From contig CM037462.1 of NCBI GenBank assembly GCA_021014325.1, forward strand, positions 20,294,135 through 20,358,134: a DNA stretch of 64,000 bases. Reading direction: 5' to 3'. Below are positions 55,484-64,000 of the stretch, piece by piece. Numbering within the stretch: the first letter of the stretch is position 1; each line of letters opens with the position of its first letter. The DNA is from Plazaster borealis (lineage: Eukaryota; Echinodermata; Asteroidea; Forcipulatida; Labidiasteridae). Both the position numbers and the translations under genes were made by a program. Under the pieces are notes generated by a model. The model was not told the origin of the DNA. It saw only the letters and a program-made list of their open reading frames with translations, and did no database searches.

Positions 55484-58459
55484 CACTGCAAAAACTGTGG
55501 TGTTAAATTTCCAACACCAAGTTTTATTTATTCTTTTGGAATTAAAGTCGGTGTCATATTGACACCAACAGCATTGATTTGCAATCCAAACACTGGTGTT
55601 ACATAATACTGGTGTTAATTTTGAGCAAAGCGCATGCGTGTGTCGAATGGAGCCCTGTGATTGGTCAAGACGAAATTATGGGATGCGCTGCCGGAGTAGC
55701 GTATGTAGTGTAAACAGACAGCGTGTCAGAGAAAGTTTCGCACGCTGTCACACAGAATTATACCAAGAAATAGTGTTCTGAACAATTGTTTTTGATAACC
55801 AACATGCCTATAGCAAGATTGAGCGACGCTCAAAGGACCATCCGGAAGTTAGTCCCATTCAGGGGGGACCACGACGAGTTTGCGGATCTTGGTAAGTGAT
55901 TTAGTTATGAGAAGCTTTTTTTTTCAGTTTCGCCCGAGCGGTGCGGGGCGAATTAACGATCTTAAGTGTGTGGGGCGAATGGTACAACACAATTGTCACG
56001 TAGAACCTTAACCGACGACGTGTCAGAACACGTCCCATTAATAGTACGTTGATGTCAGTTTGTGGTGTGTGAATGCATGGTGGTGGATTGGCTTACAATG
56101 TCGTACTCGTAGTATAGAAGTACTGTATGTGGACGTAGCTAGAAATGTTTAAATCATGGAGTCTAATTCTACCTCCATGGTTAAATCGACAAACTTGTGA
56201 AATCTTTCTTGTTCTTTACCACAATCAAGCTTACAGTACAAGTCAATACAAATAACATTGAAACTTCCATAATACTGAGGACTCAAACGAGGACTCAAAC
56301 GAGACCCGACCGAGTGATATGGTAAGGTCTTAGGATAGGAGGGATGAATAAGGCATAAAAGTTCAGAATCCTTCAAATATTTCAAAAATTACCTAAATAA
56401 TTGTTGTCTATTTTCTTTCTTTTTTCCACAGTGAAAACAAAGTTTCAAATAGATAAAGATCAAGATGTTATTTTGTTGATGATAAAGATGTTGCCAGCAT
56501 TGATGCTGATGTCATAAATGATGTTCTCCAATCAGATCAGAGGATAACGATGATGGTGCTGAAGGGAGGGAGGAGTGGGTGAGTACTGAGCATAAATATT
56601 TTAGCAACCTTGTACTGGGCTCGAACTGAAACCGTCATTTTATTTTAATATATAGCATACAAATCTGATTTGGCTGCATGAACGAACCTTGTCGACAAGT
56701 TACCTGGACAAAAATAAAGACCAATGTCTACCATAACATATAAATTTCTTTTTGCCCTTCACCGATGTGTGATAAGTACTGTATACTCAGTGCATTGTTT
56801 TCTTCTTCTGCAGGACCCAAAATGCACAGAGATAGTGCTTATCACATACCGTGAAGGGGAAAACAAAAATATATTAATTTCCCCGCTGTATTTTTTTACA
56901 TCTATTTTTAATACCCTTTTATTTTATTGCCTAATGTTATGGAAAATAAACCTGAACCTGAAACCTGAAGTCAATATTCTATCTAATTTTCAGCTCCCTG
57001 TAGTCGTGAGCCAAGTATCATCAGTGACACAACTGGAATTATCAGCCCCAGTGATGAGTGTTCATCAGAAAGTAGCCCCATATCAACCAAAGAGAGCGAG
57101 ATTCATATCACCAACTCGAAGGACACAAACATATGTTGGTGACTCATTTGCATGCTTATATTATATCTCCCTAAAATATACATGTTTATTGGGATCAAAT
57201 CAAAATAAAGTGTGTAAACCTTTTCTTCCATCCTGAAAATGTAAAACTCAAAGACAGTAACATGTTAGCTATAGACACAAACAAAGAAGTTTTGATTATT
57301 GGGCATATCCTGCAGTTAAAAGACAAAAGAGATGTTTTATTTTATGTAACCTTTTTATTTCTGAATATATCTTTTGCTGGTTGTCATTAAGATTATTCAG
57401 TATTGTCATGATTATTCAATAGGCTAAAGTAAGTGTCAATGATTATTCATTAAACATAAAACTACTTTATAGATTGTAATCTCTTGTCGTGTGACTACTA
57501 ACAAGGATTACAAAAAATTGTTTTCATACTGTTTAGCTTTCAGAGGTACATTATAGCTTCCACAGCTGTTTTATACAATTTTTTCCTGTTATGACGTTAT
57601 GGTGTTATGCTAGTTTTTGTTGCTCATACTATAATCAGTAGTGCTAATTTTCTTGATCCTTGAAATCAAAGTGCACTTTATTCTTGCCAAATGATGTTAA
57701 ATGCTTTGTATTGATGGTTTAGACTTTCCTGTAAATTTCCATTGATTACTTTTTGATTTGATTAGTATCATTTGTATGATTATTGTTTAAAAAACAATGA
57801 TTTATTCCATATTTATATTTTGAAGCAATAATATCAGAAGTTTATATACAAGAACAAATCGTCTTGTCATTACTTGTGTTGTTATTAATACACCACTTTG
57901 AGATAAATTGACACCATATTTTGGTTTTACAGTTAAAACCAGTTTTATTGAATGTATTTAATTCCAGGTACTGGTGTTGAGTAACACCAAACTTCTTGCC
58001 CGGTACACATAATTGGATTTAATTTACTCCCTGTCTTGGTGTGGATTTATACACCCTAATTGGTGTTAAACAATTTAAGTCCAAAGTTGGTGTTGTTTAA
58101 CACCATCATTCTTGCCCAATATAAACACCGCGATTGGTGTTAAATTAATTTAATTCCAAAATTTGTGTTATTTAACACCAGCATTCTTGCCCAATATAAA
58201 CACCGTGGTTGGTGTTAAATTAATTTAATTCCAAAATTGGTGTTGTTTAACACCAGCATTCTTGCCCAATATAAACACCACTTTGGAATTAAATTACTCC
58301 ACCTTTGGTGTTAGATTTCTACACCGATATTAGTGTTAACTTATTTTGATTCCAAAATAGGTGTTGCTTAACACCGAAATTCTTGCCCAATATGAATCCT
58401 TGAAAAGGATTAAAATCAACACCGACGGTGTACATTTTAACACCACAGTTTTTGCAGTG
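55484..58459. mobile_element. 2.98 kb TIR transposon, TA target, carrying decayed exons
   Basis: CACTGCAAAAACTGTGGTG and its mirrored right end (CACCACAGTTTTTGCAGTG) are flanked by TA at 55,482-55,483 and 58,460-58,461, inside a MITE whose sequence before insertion is known. The right subterminal region (about 58,000-58,440) holds about five roughly 73 bp units with GGTGTTAAATTAATTTAATTCC and CATTCTTGCCCAATATAAACA. The short element at 15,234-15,456 has the same ends. No transposase was recognised. Confidence 0.9.
55804..57140 (+). pseudogene. Captured N-terminal exons of an unnamed beta-grasp-like protein, frameshifted
   Basis: Exon 55,804-55,891 starts with ATG (MPIARLSDAQRTIRKLVPF) and ends in donor GTAAGT, phase 1. 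The next exon starts at 56,432 after TTTTTCCACAG (VKTKFQIDKDQDVI). After 56,475 the reading frame is lost, and the likely original continues one base out (DDKDVASIDADVINDVLQ, RITMMVLKGG). A third exon from about 56,992, after TAATTTTCAG, reads SREPSIISDTTGIISPSDEC in one frame, a Ser-rich linker. The KF...DVI...RITMMVL pattern suggests a PB1- or CIDE-N-like beta-grasp domain. The frame breaks mark it as a pseudogene fragment inside the 2.98 kb transposon. Confidence 0.55.
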
Positions 58460-58614
58460 TATTGTTTTACTCATTTCTCAGAAACGATAGAATTTTAGGC
58501 AGAAATATTTTAAGGAATCCTTTCTACCATTACTTACTTTAAATCATGTAAGTTATGTGTGAATCTGTGAACATTGTGTTTTTCGATCTTACCAATAGTG
58601 TACAGGGCCTTTAA

Positions 58615-58979
58615 AGGTATCGTACACGTTTGGTAATGACTCAATTATTAGCATAAAAACTTACTTAGTAACAAGCAACGGAGAGCTGTTGATAGTATAT
58701 CACATTGTAGGAAATGACTCCCTCTGAAGTAACGTAGTTTTTGAGAAAGAGGTTATTTCTCACTAAAATAATAAAAAAACTTATTGCAACAAGTTTTTAT
58801 TCCTATCCGAAAGCACACAAATTTGTACAACAAGGGTGTTTTTTCTGTCATCATTTTCTTGCAATTTCGATGACCAATGTCGAGCCCACATTTTCACAGG
58901 CTTGTTATTTTATGCATATGTTGGGATACACCAAGTAAGAACACTGGTCTTTGACAATTTCCAAACGTGTTCAGTGCCC
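58615..58979. mobile_element. TTAA-target MITE copy adjacent to the split copy
   Basis: It begins directly after the TTAA (58,611-58,614) that ends the previous MITE and finishes before TTAA at 58,980-58,983, so two family members share one TTAA. Confidence 0.88.
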
Positions 58980-58983
58980 TTAA

Positions 58984-60117
58984 CATTGTTTTACTAACAC
59001 AGACAAAAACAAGTGATAATTTTATGGATTTTTGTTCTTGGTTTCGTTTTTTGTTTTTTACGCGTTACACAATTGAACTATTTATTTATTTTTCATAACG
59101 CTGAGATGAAGGGCTTTATTTCTTGATATTTCTCTTCAGTTTCTTGTTTTGTTTTTAGGATTTGTGGTTGGGATGCTTCCATCCAATCGTTATATTTTTA
59201 ATCTTTTCAATTTTTGCTTGTATTGTTTAGTACCGCATTACAAAAATTATTTGTCAAAAACGAGTAATTTAGTTTTGTTCGGGTATTTTTCAACCTCGTG
59301 AATATGTATTTGTTTCTACCAAGTGCAGTTTCTAGCTTGACAAAATGTAGATTACCGCAATAAAAAATAACATATTCAGAAGCTTTTTTCTTTTCACCTA
59401 AAAATGCTAATTTTTGAGCACACAGTTATTTCAACGAGTGCACGATCACCAGTGCGAGGGATACACATTTTCTACTCAATTAAAAATTCCATTTGTAGCA
59501 AGAGTTTACCAATGTTAATGACAGCTAATTAACCAAAGTAGTGGGCGAAAATGTTGATGATTAAGCACAATATGAAGTTACTTTCATTAATCTCCAACGA
59601 TGTCTAGTCAACGCATATCACTAAAACCGACGTTTCAAATTATCATGACAATTTGTGTAAATGTGTAGACAATGCAAGTGCTTAACGTTGCATCGCCTAA
59701 TTTTTAGCAGGACCAAAACACAAATTTCACCGAATGAATTTAGACAGATGATGCTGTTAACTGTTTCAAATCTTTAAACAAAGGGTAATAATAAATACTT
59801 CCGCATCAAGTAGGCTAGACCTACAATGCAGGAAATAATTGTGTTCTGTAAATCTTTTGTTTATGGCTACTGCAATGTGAGATAGTGTCGGGTAATGATA
59901 TACATTTGTGTATCTTTTAACAAACTATTACTTATCGTTTACGACTTTTTTTGTTCGTTCAGTATTTCAAATGACAGTTTATAATTTCTATGAAAACATG
60001 AAAATAACTATAATCTGATGCTAATTTATATTTGTTTACCAATGGCAAAGATGCAGGTTTTAAACTTTACTGTAGGCACCGACTTGTTTCCCTTGACCCG
60101 GGCTCAATTTCACTATC
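58984..60117. other. Intergenic sequence, no gene seen
   Basis: AT-rich sequence with no recognisable coding or repeat structure. Confidence 0.55.
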
Positions 60118-60478
60118 AAAGGGATTGTATACGTTTGGTAATTGGAACCCACTGTTTCAATCCTATATAGTTGTAGATACCAAGAAGCTCACCTGTGCAA
60201 ATTTCATTTCAAAAGGTGGAAGCGTTTGTGAGATATTTCGAAAATCTGGAGCGGTTATGTCCTCGCAGGAAGAATAATCTGCAATTCGAGAAACGTATTG
60301 CAGTAACGCTTCTCAGATTCAACTTTTGGGGATAAAAAGTGATATCTTTTTCCATAACCGCAGTACTTCGAGGTGAAAAGTTTCTCAAAATGCATTATAC
60401 TATCCAAGGCTGTTGTACTTCTTACCAAGTAAGTTTTTATTACCATTAATTTTCAGAGTCATTACCAAACGTACAGGG
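60118..60478. mobile_element. TTAA-family MITE copy, GGTAATTGGAACC subfamily, degraded ends
   Basis: AGGGATTGTATACGTTTGG at the left and CATTACCAAACGTACAG at the right. The interior matches 21,345-21,736 and 38,531-38,910. No clean TTAA flanks remain. Confidence 0.75.
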
Positions 60479-60554
60479 GAAAATTATTGCTCATCAAAAG
60501 AACTGTGGGCACCAGTTACAACTATGTAAACCCACATGGCGTTTGGTGAAACGG

Positions 60555-60705
60555 AAGAAAGGCCATATCCGAATTGGCGGCTACAGCTACGGCTACGACT
60601 GTTGCTAAGGACGTACTATAATAGTTCATCGCATGATGACGCAGAAATCTAGCCGCAGCCGTAGCCGTAGCTGTAGATGTAGCCGCAAATTCGTACACAA
60701 TCTTA
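60555..60705. mobile_element. TAGCCG-type MITE
   Basis: GAATTGGCGGCTACAGCTACG at the left is answered by TAGCCGTAGCCGTAGCTG...AGCCGCAAATTC at the right, around GACTGTTGCTAAGGACGTAC. Confidence 0.7.
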
Positions 60706-60825
60706 TTGTCAAAGGAAAGTTTCATTTTCAGCGCAATCGGAAAAGCACGTGTTACGGTGTCCTGAAAGGACCAACGTGGCTTTGTAATGTTCATCTAGTC
60801 TTATCCATCAAATAAATACCAGAAC

Positions 60826-62010
60826 AATGATATCTTGCTGACATAATCGGGATTGCATTTACAATATTCATAACTCTATACCATAATTCATAGACCAGAA
60901 ACACGAACACCTAACTTCAGTGATGTTTGTAAACTGTTGAGCTCTAATCACGTGTAGAACACGTGCACGAGCTCTTCTGCAGGCAAATTGTTCGGGTCTC
61001 TGATATCTAAAATTACACGATGCAGCAAAGGTAAGACTTCCAACACATCATGTGCCTTAATAACTCAGAAAATGAACCAAACAATCTCCTTAATGACAAA
61101 GAAACCACACATTCAAATGATTTAAACGTTAATTATTTCTTTTGTTAAAACACAATAGCCGTAGCCGTAGCTGTAACCACCAATTCAGACACGATCTTAT
61201 AGACTGTGCAAGTCTCGCGCGCATTCGAACTTCCGGGACCATTGTAGTCCCAACCACATTTATGGAGATTTACGTGGGCGAGATTTTGTTTCGTCAATTA
61301 TTTTAGTTTAACGTAGTTTATGACCATGAAAATTATATATGTTGTTGGGAATGTAATACTTAGTCGTAACAAATATGAAAGTAAACATCAATTCAACAAT
61401 ATAACGAAGAAAACTCGAGAATTAAACTTGAGCTCAGCTTTCGGTTACTGCAAAAAATTGTAAAATTTTGTGCTCACATCCGAGCACAAAACTTAGGTAA
61501 TAATTCACACATTATTTGTGTATTTATTATAAAAGTTAAATCTAATTTTATAAAAATTGTAATGAGTATTTTTGTTGTTCAGATTTTGTCATTAGATATA
61601 ATTTAAAACAAAGATTTGATCTTATAAAAAAAGGTAATGTTCATCAAGATATACCATCAAAAAAATACCTGAACAATGATATCTTTCTGACATCACCAGG
61701 ATTGCATTTACAATATTCATAACTCTATACCATAATTCAAAGACCAGAAACACGAACAATTAGTTTTTGTGATGTTACACTCGAAAGATTTGTTTTCTAA
61801 AGTTGAGCTCTAATCATGTGTAGAACACGTGCACGAGCTCTACTGAAGGCAAATTGTTTTGGTCTCTGATATCTAAAATTACACGATGCAGCACAGGAAA
61901 GACTTCGACCACATCATGTGCCTTAATAACTCAGAAAATGAACCAAACGATCTCCTTAATGACAAAGAAACCACACAAATGATTTAAACGTTAATTCTTT
62001 CTTATGTTAA
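60826..62010. repeat. Diverged ~330 bp direct repeats about 842 bp apart
   Basis: The segment beginning GATATCTT and containing CATTTACAATATTCATAACT, GTAGAACACGTGCACGAGCT and GTGCCTTAATAACTCAGAAA occurs at 60,826-61,148 and 61,668-62,010. A partial third copy lies at 63,396-63,540. No coding signal is seen. Confidence 0.85.
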
Positions 62011-62576
62011 AAATGACCAGAAACACGAACACAAAGTTTTTGTGATGTTCTTAGACCATAGATTAGACTTGACCACATTTCACTAGCACTTTGCCAGAAC
62101 TCTAGCTCTCAAGTACACACCAATTCATGCAACTTGCCTTCACATATAAAAGACTCACTTATTCTGGACACTTTGAATGTTTTTTGTTACAAATTATCTG
62201 CTTATTATTATAACTTAGATGCTTATTAGCTTCTTTAGACTTGTTCATCTCCTGCAGTATTCATCAACCATCCATTGCTTTGTGATACATTTTTGAGTTC
62301 CCATTTCCTTTCATTTCATTCATTCACTTGTTTGTATTTTATTATTATTATTTTGTTTTACCTCATTTATAAATATATTGACTTATATTTATCAATTCTT
62401 TTATTTATTTATGTATTAATTTGTTTCATCCATTTGTTTATTTATTTTGATTGATTGTTTCATTTTGATTGTTTTATTGTTGTATGGATTTATTAATCTT
62501 TATTTGTATCCATGTTGTTCTTTACCCTTAAAGTTTGTTAATATTATTCGCTTATTATTATTATGATGGTTATTAT

Positions 62577-62581
62577 TTGGG

Positions 62582-62643
<62 letters not shown>
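62577..62643. repeat. (GTT)n microsatellite, about 22 units
   Basis: An uninterrupted run of TTG units within a T-rich tract of ATT and TTTA repeats (62,340-62,780). Confidence 0.97.
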
Positions 62644-62644
<1 letters not shown>

Positions 62645-62867
62645 TTGTCTATTTTCTATTTATTTTTAACCATGTTATTTTTGTCGTTATAGCTTCCCCT
62701 CTTACTTTTATTTAAATTTAATTTATTTAATTTTATCAGTTTGTGTATTTCCATATTACACAATTATATAATATATTTTATCATATATATCATATATCAA
62801 GTAATGGACCACAAGGGAAACTGACTGGGTAAATATTAAATGATTTTGGGTTGAACAAAGAAAAATT

Positions 62868-62939
62868 GACTAGAGTGGGATTTGAACCAACGACCTCCGG
62901 TTTAACGTGCCGGCGCTCTACCAACTGAGCTATCTAGCC
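62868..62939 (-). tRNA. tRNA-like sequence, Lys-type body with GTT in the anticodon position
   Basis: The minus strand folds as a cloverleaf. The acceptor GGCTAGA pairs with TCTAGTC, followed by D arm GCTCAGTTGGTAGAGC, anticodon stem CCGGC/ACCGG around ACGTTAA, and T arm GTTGG TTCAAAT CCCAC. Position 33 is C instead of U, and two stems have a mismatch. Body and spacing resemble eukaryotic tRNA-Lys. Flanks shared with 34,276-34,347 show a dispersed repeat, so it is more likely a SINE-type or pseudogene copy than a working tRNA. Confidence 0.5.
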
Positions 62940-63103
62940 CTATGTTGGCGGTCTCCCTATTTTGTCAATATCTTTGTTCGGGGGGTGCCAGTCAGAAAGC
63001 CATTCAACCGCAAACTGCCGTGTAGCCAGGGATCACACCCATACGATACAACCTGGGAAGCGGCAGCCGGGGATCACCTTAAGGGGATGCGACTTTTTTA
63101 TAT

Positions 63104-63318
63104 ATATCATATATCAAGTAATGGACCACAAGGGAAACTGACTGGGTAAATATTAAATGATTTTGGGTTGAACAAAGAAAAATTGACTAGAGTGGGATTT
63201 GAACCAACGACCTGTAGGGAGACCGCCAACATAGGGCTAGATAGCTCAGTTGCTTGTTACCAAGTAAGTTTTAATGCTAACATTTGTTTTGAGTCATTAC
63301 CAAACGTGTAGGATACCT
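63104..63318. repeat. Rearranged duplicate of the tRNA-like locus joined to a MITE end
   Basis: 63,104-63,213 repeats 62,785-62,895. At 63,214 the sequence switches to the reverse complement of about 62,921-62,960 (TAGGGAGACCGCCAACATAG...CTCAGTTG). At 63,250 it switches again into the right end of a TTAA-family MITE (GTTGCTTGTTACCAAGTAAG), which ends at TTAA 63,319-63,322. The last switch occurs across a shared GTTG. Confidence 0.85.
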
Positions 63319-63322
63319 TTAA

Positions 63323-64000
63323 GTACTGATTTATTTATTTATTTATTTTGTTACTATTAATATTTTTTGTGTATTTAATGGCCAAATAAAGAATAGGTTA
63401 CATTTGAAAGATTTGTTTTGTAAAGTTGCGCTCTTTAAACTATCACGTGTAGAACATGTGCACAAGCTCTTCTGCAGGCAAAAAAAGTCTCCTTAATTAC
63501 AAAGAAACCACACAAAATGATGAAACGGTAATTTGCATTTATGGCTTCCCAAAGTCATCCAGCCTTGGTTGGCAAAATCTCAGGGTGTGACATGGCAATA
63601 GAAAGGTCTACATGTGGCAGTAACAACATACTTTTGTTCTGGATATTTTTCAAGAACACACCGGAAGGTGTTCTCAATGCCAACAAGTTAAAAACAACAG
63701 ACAAACCCAAAAGACAAAATACAATGGGGATTTAAAAGTGTCCCTGTGGCAAATGTTGGGATAACAAAGAGATGTCCTCGATTTACCAGATCGACAAACA
63801 TGTTGGGTGTGTTTGGGGGGGGGGGTGGCATATTGCTCAAAAAGGTGTCTCTTTTATCAAAACTTAAGGTATTATTAGAGAAAATAATTTAATATCGATA
63901 ACGATGATGATGATTATGATGATAGAGATGACAACCCTGCCCAACTTAACGCAAGGTTTACAAATAATGGATGTGTTTCGAGCCATTGTATAATATGTAT
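63323..64000. other. Intergenic sequence with repeat fragments
   Basis: It includes a TTTA microsatellite (63,330-63,350), a partial third copy of the 60,826 repeat (63,396-63,540), a right-end fragment of the TATAGACC MITE (to about 63,616), a poly-G run near 63,817 and a GAT-rich tract near 63,900. No gene is seen. Confidence 0.6.

Larger units (their letters stand above)
55299..58610. mobile_element. TTAA-target MITE split by a 2.98 kb transposon
   Basis: The left half (AGGTATTATACACTTTTGG... CGCGTGATAAAAACTA) spans 55,299-55,483 and the right half (ATTGTTTTACTCATTTCTCAG... TACAGGGCCT) ends at 58,610. Outer TTAA are at 55,295-55,298 and 58,611-58,614. The uninterrupted copy at 79-438 shows the original order in reverse orientation. 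Confidence 0.88.

Noticed and set aside
56724..57236. 170-codon plus-strand frame as a single-exon gene
   Set aside because: It runs through intron-like AT-rich sequence and across apparent splice sites of the captured, frameshifted exons; its central part is hydrophobic by base composition only.

Overview
The window looks like metazoan nuclear DNA, most likely from an echinoderm (perhaps a sea star). Genes are split by long AT-rich introns with GT/AG borders. The short palindrome TAGGCCTA recurs, miniature inverted-repeat transposons (MITEs) are very dense, and a CR1-type LINE is present. The taxon is an inference from texture and gene content; no species marker was read. All exon models come from splice sites and reading-frame phase only, with no transcript evidence.

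Layout. 1-16,719 (minus strand): a single-pass membrane protein gene. A signal-peptide exon (16,653-16,719) joins in phase to five further exons (6,658-6,857; 5,229-5,302; 4,525-4,695; 3,153-3,299; 1,550-1,805); the last exon is not resolved. Its introns hold a 1 kb GGGCCC-rich minisatellite, a CR1 LINE (about 9,995-13,615), an 835 bp foldback element built from 21 bp repeats, and many MITEs. 18,377-21,002 (plus): a three-exon gene for a 261-residue basic protein I do not recognise, divergent from the membrane protein gene. 22,219-24,290: a 2.07 kb TIR transposon with a 283 bp MITE nested in it. 26,559-27,176 (minus): an apparently single-exon Ras-superfamily GTPase of the RASD/Ras-dva kind. 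27.2-33 kb: gene-poor, with LINE, SINE and MITE remnants. 33,192-47,215 (minus): a gene for a protein of about 983 residues with an N-terminal CARD, a roughly 460-residue coiled coil and four tandem ubiquitin-like domains. A phase-compatible alternative last exon (37,529-37,896) encodes a second CARD and a stop, so a short CARD-CARD isoform is predicted. The large first intron holds a nearly perfect 996 bp tandem duplication. 48,892-54,844 and 55,484-58,459: two large TIR transposons with TA target duplications, each inserted in a MITE. Each carries exons of what may be one protein family. 59-64 kb: repeats, tRNA-like sequences and a rearranged junction.

How it fits together. The CARD/coiled-coil/UBL gene is the strongest candidate for new biology. 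CARD and coiled-coil regions are used by innate-immune signalling adaptors to form filaments, and UBL arrays can recruit ubiquitin-dependent partners, so a long signalling form and a short CARD-only form from one locus would be a plausible self-regulating pair (inference). The second theme is the mobile DNA. At least three related TA-target transposon types (termini CACT...AGTG), a TTAA-target MITE family with more than a dozen copies, and foldback elements are nested in one another, which lets several insertion sites be reconstructed to the base.
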